A DNA stretch of 64,000 nucleotides from an uncultured Bacilli bacterium (lineage in GTDB: Bacteria; Bacillota_I; Bacilli_A; RF39; UBA660), in assembly GCA_934085565.1 (NCBI GenBank), contig CAKOHG010000004.1:86388-150387 (forward strand), given 5' to 3'. A program made the translations under genes and the position numbers. Below the pieces are notes generated by a model, which saw only the letters and a program-made list of their open reading frames with translations, searched no databases and was not told the origin of the DNA. Shown here in pieces: positions 1-8,781 of the stretch (position 1 is the stretch's first letter; each line of letters begins with the position of its first letter).

Positions 1-200
1 GAGGAGTTAAAGATATGGTTTTAGAGGATCGTTATTGTGATGAAATCATGATTCAAATCTCAGCTATCAACAAATCTTTAAAAAGTCTTGGTACCGAAAT
101 GCTCAAAAATCATTTACAAACTTGTATTGTGGATGAATTAAAGAATGATAATTTAAGTGCTATTGATGATGTTATCAGTTTATTTGATAAATTAAATTAG
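1..200 (+). CDS. CsoR/RcnR-family metal-sensing repressor (C-terminal part)
   Basis: The reading frame is open from base 3 and lacks its 5' end, which lies outside the window. The visible part matches the all-helical CsoR/FrmR (DUF156) fold. A Cys in 'DRYCDE' is followed 25 residues later by His and four residues after that by Cys ('NHLQTC'), the spacing of the Cu(I) ligands Cys36, His61 and Cys65 of Mycobacterium CsoR. Family members are small tetramers that leave DNA when they bind Cu(I) or related ligands. The three ligand positions favour a copper or persulfide sensor over a formaldehyde or nickel sensor (inference). The target operator is not visible. Confidence 0.8.
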   Translation, partial: GVKDMVLEDRYCDEIMIQISAINKSLKSLGTEMLKNHLQTCIVDELKNDNLSAIDDVISLFDKLN

Positions 201-216
201 AAAGAGAGTGTTGTTT

Positions 217-912
217 ATGAAAAAAGTTTGGATAACTTTATTATTATTGGTAGTTATGATATTACCAACTCATGTTTTTGCTGATGAAGTAAAAAGTGAA
301 AATTTAGACGAAATTTTAACATCTAAGAGTATTACTCATGATTTTAGTAACTATAGTGAAAATGATGATCAAGCCATCGTTTACTTATTCTATGGTCAAA
401 GTTGTGGTTATTGCCAAAAATTCTTAGAATTTTTAAATAGTATCATTCCTGAATACGGAAAATACTTTAAAGTTGTTGGTTATGAAGTATGGAGTAATTC
501 TGCTAATGCTGATTTAATGGATAAAGCCGCTAAGGTTTTAGATGAAAGTGCTGATGGAGTACCATTCATTATTATCGGAGACCAAGTATTTACAGGATAT
601 AGTAGTTCATATGACGATAAACTTAAAAGTGCTATCAAAAGTTTATATGATACCAAAAAAGAAGATCGTTACGATATCTTAAAGGAAATAGAAAATGGTG
701 ATTCTAAAAAAGAATCAGGAACTTCAAGTGTTGCCGTTATTATTTGGAATTTTGTTTTCGTTGCCGCAGCAACCGTAACTATTTTAGTGGTAGCTAATAA
801 TCAAAATAAAGCTTTAGTAGCTAAAGTAGAAAGTTTAGAAAGCCAAATAGCTAACTTAAATAAAAAAGAAGAACCACAAGAAATGAAAAAAACAAAGACT
901 TCAAAAAAATAA
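217..912 (+). CDS. Secreted, membrane-anchored thioredoxin-like protein (CGYC)
   Basis: The start is taken at ATG 217 because AAAGAGAG lies 8 bases upstream; an in-frame GTG at 208 would overlap that site. The protein has a signal peptide ending near 'THVFA', a thioredoxin-fold region with a CGYC redox motif ('SCGYCQKFLEF'), a cis-Pro-like 'GVPFIIIG' segment, and a second hydrophobic segment near residues 175-197. The C-terminal tail is charged and probably coiled-coil. It is likely an extracytoplasmic disulfide oxidoreductase held at the membrane. The substrate is unknown. It is one of three membrane thioredoxin-fold proteins in the window (others at 33390 and 41722). Confidence 0.75.
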   Translation: MKKVWITLLLLVVMILPTHVFADEVKSENLDEILTSKSITHDFSNYSENDDQAIVYLFYGQSCGYCQKFLEFLNSIIPEYGKYFKVVGYEVWSNSANADLMDKAAKVLDESADGVPFIIIGDQVFTGYSSSYDDKLKSAIKSLYDTKKEDRYDILKEIENGDSKKESGTSSVAVIIWNFVFVAAATVTILVVANNQNKALVAKVESLESQIANLNKKEEPQEMKKTKTSKK

Positions 913-922
913 AGTCTTTTTT
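894..922 (+). terminator. Rho-independent terminator after the thioredoxin-like gene
   Basis: AAAGACT (894-900) pairs with AGTCTTT (913-919) and runs into a T tract. The stem is weak and A/T-rich and overlaps the last codons of the gene. Confidence 0.5.
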
Positions 923-977
923 CTTGTCTTAAAATTAATAATTCTATATAATAATGAGTAGAAAGGCGGTCTTTATT

Positions 978-2258
978 ATGGCAGTAGTTACCCTTTTACC
1001 AGCGGATAAATATATGGTTGTCAATAAAACTATTTTAACTGACCAAGACCGTAAATACTTAGTTAGCTTTTATGAACCTATTATTGGTTCTTTAGCAGTT
1101 AGTTTATATCTCACTTTATGGCGAGATTTAGATCGTTACACTTTTGTTAGTGCTGATTACAATCATCATCATTTGATGACCATTTTAAAAACAAATTTAG
1201 ATAGTATAAAACTCGCTCGGCAAACCTTAGAAGGAGTAGGGCTTTTAAGAACTTATTTTATGGCAAATGAACCCAATAATTATGTATATGAACTTTATTC
1301 GCCAATGAACCCTAAAGAGTTTTTTCAAAATCCTATTTTTAATGTTGTCTTATATAACAACATCGGAGCCTTTGAATATAACCTTTTAAAAAAAGAGTAC
1401 AGTGTTTTAAATATTAATTTAAAAGGATATGAAGAAGTAACGAGTCATTTTGATGAGGTTTTTAAATCATCTTCAGAACCTCCTACTATTGAAGCACTAG
1501 GAAGAGAAACACTACCTTTAAACATGCAAGATCAAATTGATTTTGATTTATTAATATCATCCTTACCGAAAGGTATGTTAAATGAGAAAATCTTAAATAA
1601 AAGAATGAAATCTCTAATTAATAATCTTTCTTTTGTATATAATATTGATACCTTAAAAATGTGTGAGATTATTAGACTTTCTATTAATGAAAAAGGAGCC
1701 ATTGATAAAGATACTTTAAGATTACAAACCAGAAAGTATTATCAATACAACAATCATGGCAAATTGCCAACCCTTATTTACCGTGCTCAACCAGAATACT
1801 TAAAAAGCCCTAGTGGGGACACTTCTAAAAAAGGAAGAATTATCGAAGTCTTTGAAAATACGACTCCTTATGATTTTTTGTGTGCCAAATATAAAACCGG
1901 AACTCCTACGGTAAGAGATTTAAAATTATTAGAATATTTACTCGAGGATGTTGGTTTAAAACCTGCTGTGGTAAATGTTTTAATTGATTATGTTTTAAAG
2001 AAAAATAATAATAAATTAAACAATGCTTTTGTTGAAACTATTGCGGGTCAATGGAAACGTCTTGGGATAGAAACGGCAAAAGATGCGATGGAAGTAGCTG
2101 AAAAAGAACATAAAAAATACATAAATAAATTTAATAAAGTGTCTGTTAAAAAAGTAAGTGAAGAACCACCTGTTTGGTTTGATGAAAAAATTAGTAAAGA
2201 AAGTATGACTGAAGAAGAAGAAAAAGAGTTAGAAAGTATGTTAAAAAAATATGAATAG
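978..2258 (+). CDS. dnaB: Replication initiation/membrane attachment protein DnaB
   Basis: This is the Firmicute-specific DnaB primosome protein (not the DnaB helicase). It acts with DnaD and DnaI to load the replicative helicase at oriC and at stalled forks. The N-terminal 'LTDQDRKYLVSFYEPIIGSL' region is typical of the family, and the C-terminal third carries a DnaB/DnaD-type helical domain followed by a charged tail. ATG 978 is preferred over ATG 954 because GAAAGGCGG lies about 8 bases before 978. dnaI follows 17 bases downstream, the usual dnaB-dnaI pairing in Bacilli, so the two are probably co-transcribed. Confidence 0.88.
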   Translation: MAVVTLLPADKYMVVNKTILTDQDRKYLVSFYEPIIGSLAVSLYLTLWRDLDRYTFVSADYNHHHLMTILKTNLDSIKLARQTLEGVGLLRTYFMANEPNNYVYELYSPMNPKEFFQNPIFNVVLYNNIGAFEYNLLKKEYSVLNINLKGYEEVTSHFDEVFKSSSEPPTIEALGRETLPLNMQDQIDFDLLISSLPKGMLNEKILNKRMKSLINNLSFVYNIDTLKMCEIIRLSINEKGAIDKDTLRLQTRKYYQYNNHGKLPTLIYRAQPEYLKSPSGDTSKKGRIIEVFENTTPYDFLCAKYKTGTPTVRDLKLLEYLLEDVGLKPAVVNVLIDYVLKKNNNKLNNAFVETIAGQWKRLGIETAKDAMEVAEKEHKKYINKFNKVSVKKVSEEPPVWFDEKISKESMTEEEEKELESMLKKYE

Positions 2259-2275
2259 AAGAAGGGAAGAAGAGT

Positions 2276-3148
2276 ATGCAATTTAAAAAGGACTATGAAA
2301 GCTTAAAGAAAAATTATGATGAAGCCTGTACTAATCCTCAATTTAAAGCTTTAGTATCAAAGCTTCATTTAACCGAAGAAGAAGCACTTACAAGAACGAC
2401 TAAGCTTTTGGATATTTTAAATGAATTACAAAATTGTCAAAATTGCGCAGGTTTATACGAATGTAAAAATGCTTTAAAAGGACATGTTAATATCTTTATT
2501 AAAAAAGATGGTAATATTTATCCAACTTATAAACCATGTAAATATAAGATGAAAGAAGCCGAAGATAAAAGTAAAAAAATGAGTGAAGAACAAATTAATA
2601 CGACGGCAAGAATGAAAGATATTGATGTCAAAGATAAAAAAAGAATTTTAGTGATTAAGTGGCTAGATAATTTTTATCAAGAATTTTCTTTTTCTAAACC
2701 TATGAAAGGACTTTATTTACATGGTAATTTTGGTGCTGGCAAAACATTTTTGATAAGTGCCTTACTTCATGAATTAGAAGAGAAAAAAGATGTTAAAGTA
2801 AAAATTATTTATTTTCCCGAAACCTTACGTGTTTTAAAATCAGACTGGGAACAATATGAAGCAAGACTTTTAGAGTATCAAACTATTGATATCTTATGCA
2901 TAGATGATATTGGAGCCGAAAAAGTAAGCGAATGGGGAAGAGATGAAGTATTAGGAACGATTTTACAAGCTAGAATGAACCGGAACTTAACGACTTTCTT
3001 TACCTCTAATTTAACACTTTCTGAACTTGAAAAACATTTTTGCATGGATGATTCTAGTGAAGAAAAAATAAAATCCCGAAGAATTATGGAAAGAATTAAG
3101 CAACTTGCTTTAGATACAGAAATGATTAGCGAAAATAGAAGACATTAA
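2276..3148 (+). CDS. dnaI: Primosomal protein DnaI (helicase loader ATPase)
   Basis: This AAA+ ATPase loads the replicative helicase onto DNA. The N-terminal domain carries a Cys cluster ('NCQNCAGLYEC') matching the zinc-binding helicase-interaction domain of Bacillus DnaI. The ATPase domain shows Walker A 'GNFGAGKTF', Walker B 'ILCIDDIG', a sensor-like 'TFFTSN' and an Arg-rich C-terminal region 'SRRIMERI'. Its 290 residues fit the family. GAAGGGAAGAAG precedes the ATG. The stop codon overlaps the stop codon of the convergent gene at 3145. Confidence 0.92.
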   Translation: MQFKKDYESLKKNYDEACTNPQFKALVSKLHLTEEEALTRTTKLLDILNELQNCQNCAGLYECKNALKGHVNIFIKKDGNIYPTYKPCKYKMKEAEDKSKKMSEEQINTTARMKDIDVKDKKRILVIKWLDNFYQEFSFSKPMKGLYLHGNFGAGKTFLISALLHELEEKKDVKVKIIYFPETLRVLKSDWEQYEARLLEYQTIDILCIDDIGAEKVSEWGRDEVLGTILQARMNRNLTTFFTSNLTLSELEKHFCMDDSSEEKIKSRRIMERIKQLALDTEMISENRRH

Positions 3149-3429
3149 ATTTTGCCTTCTTTTTTTAACTTTTCCAGTTCACATTCAATTTTTTCTAAAG
3201 TATTTAAAATCGTATTAATATCAATATTTTGATTTTGGTTATTTTGATTATTTTGATTACCGTTTATAAGAGCTAGTTGTCCTGAGTAAGCAATTAAATA
3301 ATCTCCTAGTAAAACAAGCCAGTTACCTATACTTACACTTTCTAAAGAATTCATTGTTGGTGAAATCGCTGCTCCTACAAGTGTTGCTGAAAGGGCATAA
3401 AGTTGAGGGTCGATATTAAAAGGAAACAT
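3145..3429 (-). CDS. Small hypothetical protein with Asn/Gln-rich linker
   Basis: This is a 94-residue protein with an excellent ribosome site (a run of A/G-rich bases reading AAAGGGGGC on this strand). The first half is moderately hydrophobic and Gly/Ala-rich. The middle is an Asn/Gln run (about residues 57-68), and the end is a short charged helix ('LNTLEKIECELEKLKKE') that may form a coiled coil. It resembles small conserved Firmicute proteins of unknown role; no function is assigned. It converges on dnaI and the two stop codons overlap, so no terminator fits between them. Confidence 0.6.
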   Translation of the reverse strand: MFPFNIDPQLYALSATLVGAAISPTMNSLESVSIGNWLVLLGDYLIAYSGQLALINGNQNNQNNQNQNIDINTILNTLEKIECELEKLKKEGKI

Positions 3430-3508
3430 AAAAAAGCCCCCTTTTTAAAAAGATATGCATAGAGCAAATATTTTAGAATGGCATACCCTATTAATAGGAT
3501 GTGATAGT

Positions 3509-3736
3509 ATGCCTAAAAAATTAACGGATATTCCTTTAAATGAAACCGTCATAATTAAAAGTGTTTTATTACCTGAAAAAAAGCGTTTTAAATTATTACA
3601 TTTTGGCGTTTTAGAAGGAAAGAAAATCACTTGTTTATTAGAAAGTCCTTTGAAAGGTGTAAGAGCTTATCAAACCACCTGTGCTTTATTTGCTATGCGT
3701 GATGAGGATGCATCTTTAATATGGGTGATGGTATGA
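3509..3736 (+). CDS. feoA: FeoA-domain ferrous iron transport accessory protein
   Basis: This is a 75-residue SH3-like FeoA protein that supports the FeoB ferrous iron transporter at the cytoplasmic face. The 'KLTDIPLNETVIIKSV' start and the 'RFKLLHFGVLEGKKITCLLESP' body are typical of the family. An upstream in-frame ATG at 3455 would add 18 residues the family does not have, so 3509 is chosen. Its stop codon overlaps the feoB start as ATGA, indicating translational coupling. Confidence 0.9.
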   Translation: MPKKLTDIPLNETVIIKSVLLPEKKRFKLLHFGVLEGKKITCLLESPLKGVRAYQTTCALFAMRDEDASLIWVMV

Positions 3737-5682
3737 AAAAGAAAAGAGCTTGTTTTATCGGAAATCCAAACGTGGGGAAATCGTCTTTGTTTAACTTTTT
3801 AACACATAAAAATGAACATACCGGTAATTGGACGGGTAAAACAGTTAAAAATGCTTATGCCACATTTAGTTATAAAGATACTCTTTGGGAAGTTGTAGAT
3901 CTTCCTGGTACGTATTCTTTGATAGGTGAAAGTAGGGAAGAAAAAATTGCCTCATCTTTTGTTTGCTCTTTAGATTATGATTTAGCTATCGTTGTTTTAG
4001 ATGCTTCTAATTTAGAAAGAAGTATCGTGTTACTTTTAGAAGTTTTAGACGTCACCGACCGTGTCATCGTGTGTTTAAATTTAATGGACGAGGCGAAAGC
4101 CCAAAAGATAGATATTGATTTAATTAAATTACAAAAAAGACTGAATATTCCGCTTGTTATTACAAAAGCTAGTGAAGGAGTAGGGTGTGTGAGACTATGC
4201 GATGAAATGAATCATTTTAAAGCTAATCCAAATATTTTTAAGGTAGTTCATGAAGGTAAAATAAACAATTATCTAGAGCTTTCCAAGCCTTATGTAAGTC
4301 ATCCAATTTCCTATTTATATCAAGAAAAAAATCATGAAAATGAAAGCTTCTCCAAAATTCTTCGTTTTTATAAAAACTATATTACCCGTGAAGAATTATT
4401 AAAAAGCTATATTCATTCGAGTGATTCATTATTAGATAATATTGTTAAAAGAGATAAGCAAACTTTAAAAAAAGAAGATGTTTTTTGGAACAAAGTTCTT
4501 AGTCATAAAGTTTATTCTTATCTTATCATGAGTATGATATTTTTTCTTATTTTATGGTTAACTATATTTGTTTCTAATATTCCATCCGATTTTATGTTTT
4601 CTTTCTTTTCAAATAGTGAAAGTTTCTTATTATCTTTCTTTTCCTTTTTACCAGATTTTATCGTACAACCTCTTATTTTAGGTGGATATCGTACTTTTTA
4701 TTGGGTAATCTCTGTCATGCTCCCCCCTTTAATCATTTTCTTTCCACTTTTTTCTTATTTAGAAGATTATGGTTTATTTCCAAGAATTGCTTTTAATATG
4801 GATAAACCATTTAAAAAATGCGGTTCTTGTGGTAAACAAAGTCTTACTATGTGTATGGGCCTTGGTTGTAACGCGATTGGGGTAACAAACACAAGAATTA
4901 TGGAAGATAAAAAAATGCGTATTTTAGCCATGTTAACTAATAACTTTATGCCTTGTAATGGAAGGTTTCCAGCCATGATAACTATGTTAAGTTTATTTTT
5001 TATTACGGATACTTCTTTGTTTGGTAGTCTTTTAGTAGCCTTGGGACTACTACTAATTATCGCTTTAGGTATTGTTTTAACTTTTCTTTGGACAAAAATT
5101 TTAAATCATTTTTTGTTTAAGAAAGAAGAAGTTATGTTTATTTTAGAGTTACCAACCTTTAGAAGACCATCTGTCTGGAAAACTTTTTCTCAGGCTTTAA
5201 AAGAGAAAGCTTTTCCTGTTTTAAAAAGAGCTATGTTAGTTTCTTTTCCTTTAGGTATTTTTATTTATTTTTTAGCTTCTTGGCATTTAGAAAATAATAC
5301 TTTTCTTTTACTGCTAGTAGATAAATTAAATAATTTTGGTTATCTTTTTGGTCTTGATGGGGCGATTATTTTAGCTTTTATCTTAGGGATGCCAGCCAAT
5401 GAAATTGTTATTCCATCACTTTTACTTTGTTATACCAAAAGTAACGCCTTAGTTTCTTATACATCCATGCAAAGTTTAAGACATATTTTAGTAAATAATG
5501 GTTGGACTTGGCTTACTGCTTTATGTTTTTTGATTATGATGCTTTGTCATTATCCATGTACGACGACTTTATTATCTATTAAAAAGGAAAGCAAAAGTTG
5601 GGGTTATACCATCTTGGCCTTTCTAATTCCAACACTTACTGGTTTATTTTTAACCTTTATTCTTAATTTTATCTTGCATTAG
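3733..5682 (+). CDS. feoB: Ferrous iron transport protein B
   Basis: FeoB is the GTPase-gated inner-membrane Fe(II) importer. The N-terminal G domain shows G1 'GNPNVGKSS', G2 'GNWTGKTV', G3 'DLPGTY' and G4 'NLMD'. It is followed by an alpha-helical linker and a polytopic membrane domain from about residue 255. The conserved Cys-containing gate segment reads 'MGLGCNAIGVTNTRIME', preceded by an extra Cys pair 'CGSCGK'. At 649 residues it is at the short end of the family. ATG 3733 overlaps the feoA stop as ATGA; an in-frame ATG at 3721 is possible. No iron-regulator box was recognised upstream. Confidence 0.93.
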   Translation: MKKKRACFIGNPNVGKSSLFNFLTHKNEHTGNWTGKTVKNAYATFSYKDTLWEVVDLPGTYSLIGESREEKIASSFVCSLDYDLAIVVLDASNLERSIVLLLEVLDVTDRVIVCLNLMDEAKAQKIDIDLIKLQKRLNIPLVITKASEGVGCVRLCDEMNHFKANPNIFKVVHEGKINNYLELSKPYVSHPISYLYQEKNHENESFSKILRFYKNYITREELLKSYIHSSDSLLDNIVKRDKQTLKKEDVFWNKVLSHKVYSYLIMSMIFFLILWLTIFVSNIPSDFMFSFFSNSESFLLSFFSFLPDFIVQPLILGGYRTFYWVISVMLPPLIIFFPLFSYLEDYGLFPRIAFNMDKPFKKCGSCGKQSLTMCMGLGCNAIGVTNTRIMEDKKMRILAMLTNNFMPCNGRFPAMITMLSLFFITDTSLFGSLLVALGLLLIIALGIVLTFLWTKILNHFLFKKEEVMFILELPTFRRPSVWKTFSQALKEKAFPVLKRAMLVSFPLGIFIYFLASWHLENNTFLLLLVDKLNNFGYLFGLDGAIILAFILGMPANEIVIPSLLLCYTKSNALVSYTSMQSLRHILVNNGWTWLTALCFLIMMLCHYPCTTTLLSIKKESKSWGYTILAFLIPTLTGLFLTFILNFILH

Positions 5683-5709
5683 TCTTATTTTATGATAAGA
5701 TTAATGTAT

Positions 5710-5783
5710 GCCGATTTAGTACAGTGGTAGTACAGATGCATGGTAAGCATCAGAGGGCAGTTCAATTCTGCCAATCGGCACCA
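5710..5783 (+). tRNA. tRNA-Thr (GGT)
   Basis: The acceptor GCCGATT (5710-5716) pairs with AATCGGC, followed by A and an encoded CCA. The D stem is GTAC/GTAC. The anticodon stem is GATGC/GCATC with the loop ATGGTAA, giving anticodon GGT. The T arm is GGCAG/CTGCC with loop TTCAATT. G1-C72, C2-G71 and the GGT anticodon agree with threonine identity. Confidence 0.93.
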
Positions 5784-5820
5784 GAAGGAAATCTACTCTT
5801 ATGAGTTTAATAATAAAAAT

Positions 5821-5848
5821 CAATTTTAGAAATAGAATTGGTTTTTTT
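5821..5848 (+). terminator. Terminator downstream of tRNA-Thr
   Basis: CAATTTT (5821-5827) pairs with AGAATTG (5834-5840) and runs into seven T residues. It probably ends the feoAB/tRNA transcript. The rest of 5850-6020 is A/T-rich, with no gene recognised. Confidence 0.7.
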
Positions 5849-6039
5849 GATGGTCAAAAATGGTGAACTTATTAAAAGATGTTATTTGAGTAATAATTAA
5901 CTCAAAACATAGGAAGGCTATCAAATTCGAAAGAACAAGAAGATTATGGTTATAAATAAATATTCATTGAGTCAAAAATAATGTATAATAATAACATCAA
6001 ATGAAAATATATATTTAATTTTTTTAAGGAGGAGTTTAA

Positions 6040-6768
6040 ATGGCAAAAATTATTATTTATGATTTCGATGGAACGTTAACTCCGTTTTCGTTACCTAAAT
6101 TTGATATTTTAGAAAAATGTGGTATAAAAGATGGGGCACATAATCCTCAATTTTTAGAATTGGCCAAAAAAAGAGTTAAGGAAGAAAATATTGATTTATA
6201 TAGAGCGATATATGAAGTCTATTTTGAATTAATTAAAAATGCTGGTTTTAAATTAATAGATGAAAATTTTTCTTTAGGATGTGATAATATCACCTATAAT
6301 AAGGGAGTACTCGAATTTTTAAAAATGTTGTATGAAAATAATGTTAGTAATTATTTGTTAAGTTCTGGAGTAAAAGTCTTCTTAGAAAGAGTTTCCATTT
6401 CACCATATTTTAAAGAGATTTACGCAACTATTTTTACTTATAATCAAGAAAATGAAGCTAATGGTTTTGAATTTTTAATGAGTGATAAAAATAAAGTTGT
6501 AGCAATAAAAGAAATTTTACAAAAAAATGGTATTGATAATGAAGATTGTTCTAACATCATATATATTGGAGATGGATTTACCGATTATTATGCCATGAAA
6601 TATGTCAAAGAACACGGCGGTACTTCTATTTTTGTATATCAAGATTTAAATAGCAAAGATATGAAATCTATAAAGGAAGAAAATGTAGTAGATCTTTATA
6701 CTAAAACAGATTTTTCTTCAAATGGTGAATTGAACAATTATGTAAGAAAACTATGTAAAATTAAATAA
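6040..6768 (+). CDS. HAD-superfamily phosphatase
   Basis: This is a 242-residue haloacid-dehalogenase-type hydrolase, probably cytoplasmic. Motif I is 'YDFDGT' (nucleophile and acid Asp at residues 8 and 10), motif II is 'LLSSG', the motif III lysine is likely in 'SDKNKVV', and motif IV is 'IGDGFTD'. The arrangement resembles phosphoserine-phosphatase-like (subfamily I) enzymes with a helical cap after motif I. The substrate cannot be inferred from its neighbours. A strong AAGGAGGAG ribosome site precedes the ATG, and a hairpin terminator follows, so it is probably a single-gene unit. Confidence 0.8.
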   Translation: MAKIIIYDFDGTLTPFSLPKFDILEKCGIKDGAHNPQFLELAKKRVKEENIDLYRAIYEVYFELIKNAGFKLIDENFSLGCDNITYNKGVLEFLKMLYENNVSNYLLSSGVKVFLERVSISPYFKEIYATIFTYNQENEANGFEFLMSDKNKVVAIKEILQKNGIDNEDCSNIIYIGDGFTDYYAMKYVKEHGGTSIFVYQDLNSKDMKSIKEENVVDLYTKTDFSSNGELNNYVRKLCKIK

Positions 6769-6786
6769 TGACTAATATTGAATAAA

Positions 6787-6812
6787 AAAGAGAAATGCAA
6801 TTTTCTCTTTTT
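6787..6812 (+). terminator. Terminator after the HAD gene
   Basis: AAAGAGAAA (6787-6795) pairs with TTTCTCTTT (6802-6810), followed by T residues. Confidence 0.75.
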
Positions 6813-6904
6813 ATATCCCAGTTTTTTACCTCATTAATAAGTGGTGATATAGATGAAAATGAATAATCAATTTGTACTTTATTTGTTTTTTAGGATAAGG
6901 ATTA

Positions 6905-6913
6905 TGCTATAAT
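6905..6913 (+). promoter_or_regulatory. Extended -10 promoter of the metallopeptidase gene
   Basis: TGC-TATAAT is an extended -10 element 30 bases before the GTG start at 6943. A TTGTTT at 6883-6888 is a loose -35 at a 19-base spacing. Confidence 0.55.
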
Positions 6914-6942
6914 AGTCTTCTAACAACAAAGGAGTTTTTATC

Positions 6943-8427
6943 GTGAATGTATTAAAAATAAAGGATATTGAAATTCGTTATGATACTGGGGAAAATTATA
7001 ATATTTATTATGTATTGAATGCCATTGAAAATAACTATGAATTATTTTCAACATTTTTAGGAAAAATCAAAATAATAAGTTTGATACAAACAAATGAAAG
7101 TAATGTATTTTATATAAATGATTTTGATCAAGCTTTCTGCAAAATAGTTAGATCTTTTTTGGATAATCAAGATATGAAAAAAATTATTGAAAATAAGGAA
7201 GTATTAGCAGCATTTTATATAGAAACAGTTTTTAGAAATAAGTTTAAAGATTCTGTGCTATATTATAATATTAGTAATGAATTGTTACATTCTATGATAG
7301 CGTATATTTATTTTAAAAAGACACATTGTACCTTTACAGATTTTATAAATTATTTAAAAGAAAAGAAAGATTTAAATAAAATTTTAGATTGGTTAAAAAA
7401 AGAAACTTTATTTGATGCTTATAATTTTATGTTAAAAAGTATAAGTGATTTTTTATTACAAAATGATGCAGAGTTTTCTAAGAATGTGGATTGGGTAATT
7501 CGAGAATTAACGGCTCAGTTATGTAATAATCCTTTTGATTTTTCTGATGAAAAAGAAGTAAAGTTACCTCCAGTCACTTATCAAGAAATAGATACATTGT
7601 TTTATGAATTTTTGAATTATATTAATGCACCTCAAACTTGGGTACAAATTTATGAAGATATGAAAAAGAATAATAGAGTTATTTTTGAGAGAAAAATTAA
7701 AAATTTAGATAGATCAAAGTGTTACAGAGAAAATGATATCCTAAAAATATTAATTTCGTCAGATGGTACGATTCGCAGTTTTAATAGTTATGTACATGAA
7801 TTTATTCATTATGTATCTTTGCAGAAAGGGATAACTTTCAAACAATTTCTTATTTTAGAACTTCCTAGCATTTTCTTTGAAACAATTTCTTTACAATTTT
7901 TAAAAGAAAAAGGTTATTCTCAGGAGGCTATTGAAAATGATATTAAACATAGAAATAGAAATAATTTAGAAATAAATTTGAGTATTTTCTCTTTGATAAA
8001 AGATATATCTACTTTTATAAAACAAGGACCAATTTCTAGAAAAGAGAAAATACTAGCTCTAAAAGGTAATTTGGAAAATCTTCAAAAGATGAAAAAAACT
8101 AAAGAAATTCACGATAATATCGATCTTGATTTTATGCCTTTAGATGAAATAGACATATCTAAAAATATTGATGAAAACTGTGAAAATTTAATTAATGATT
8201 ATGTCCAAAACGGAATTTTAATAATTGGAGGTTACAAATACTTATTAGGAACTTGTTTATCTGAAAAAATATTAAAAAAATCAATAGAAGATTCAACAGT
8301 AATATCTAAAATGATAAATATTATTGATAATTTTAGTAATTTGCAATTAAAAGATATTCTTATAGAGTTCAATATATCTTATGAAGATAAACCAGAAGAT
8401 ATTATTTCTAGAAAACTTGCTAATTAA
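6943..8427 (+). CDS. Putative M3-like zinc metallopeptidase
   Basis: This is a 494-residue protein starting at GTG, with AAAGGAG 8 bases upstream. It contains HExxH in 'VHEFIHYVS' (His285, Glu286, His289). About 28 residues later is 'ELPSIFFE', closely resembling the 'FVExPSQ..E' segment of M3 oligopeptidases, where the last Glu is the third zinc ligand. It is therefore probably a cytoplasmic gluzincin oligopeptidase, although the usual M3 Gly in HEFGH is Ile here. The first 200 residues are not recognised. There is no signal peptide. A fragment of its 3' end recurs at 9850-9902. Confidence 0.6.
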   Translation: MNVLKIKDIEIRYDTGENYNIYYVLNAIENNYELFSTFLGKIKIISLIQTNESNVFYINDFDQAFCKIVRSFLDNQDMKKIIENKEVLAAFYIETVFRNKFKDSVLYYNISNELLHSMIAYIYFKKTHCTFTDFINYLKEKKDLNKILDWLKKETLFDAYNFMLKSISDFLLQNDAEFSKNVDWVIRELTAQLCNNPFDFSDEKEVKLPPVTYQEIDTLFYEFLNYINAPQTWVQIYEDMKKNNRVIFERKIKNLDRSKCYRENDILKILISSDGTIRSFNSYVHEFIHYVSLQKGITFKQFLILELPSIFFETISLQFLKEKGYSQEAIENDIKHRNRNNLEINLSIFSLIKDISTFIKQGPISRKEKILALKGNLENLQKMKKTKEIHDNIDLDFMPLDEIDISKNIDENCENLINDYVQNGILIIGGYKYLLGTCLSEKILKKSIEDSTVISKMINIIDNFSNLQLKDILIEFNISYEDKPEDIISRKLAN

Positions 8428-8435
8428 GAAAATAT

Positions 8436-8598
8436 TTATAAATATTTTAAAAATGTCATCTCTTATCACTTTTGATAAACATTCAAAAAATAGGATTTCT
8501 GAATATAAAATAGTTAGAAATGATATTTGGTGTGAATATTGTTTTAAAGGTGCAATTGAAGATTTATTTAATATAGCAGGAATAGAAAAAGTGGCTAG
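8436..8598 (+). pseudogene. Truncated copy of the HMA-like gene at 9954
   Basis: The frame from about 8450 encodes 'MSSLITFDKHSKN' through 'GAIEDLFNIAGIEKV', near-identical to residues 56-110 of the protein at 9954-10412 ('IPSLVAFDKHSKN' through 'GAIEDLFDIEGIEKV'). The similarity covers both DNA and protein. The N-terminal half and the end of the second domain are missing; after 8600 the frame continues into unrelated hydrophobic sequence and stops at 8650. There is no ribosome site. I read it as a decayed duplicate. Confidence 0.7.
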
Positions 8599-8781
8599 AG
8601 TATTTTTTGCTTTTTGTCTACTTTTATCATATCACTTCATGACAAAGTAGTTTTTTATAATCTGATAAGCTGTGATATAATATAAACAAAAAAATGACGA
8701 TTTGCATGGAATATTATTTGACATTAATAATCATTTTGAACTAAAGAATAAAAAATGAATAATATTGAAAGGATGAAATAT

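Noticed and set aside
5783..6040. Attachment scar beside tRNA-Thr
   Set aside because: No integrase-like tail or repeat of the tRNA 3' end could be seen here, unlike at the tRNA-Glu and tRNA-Ala genes.
8381..8650. Treating 8381-8650 as an intact 89-residue gene
   Set aside because: It lacks a ribosome site, starts inside the peptidase gene, and its core is a truncated copy of the gene at 9954.
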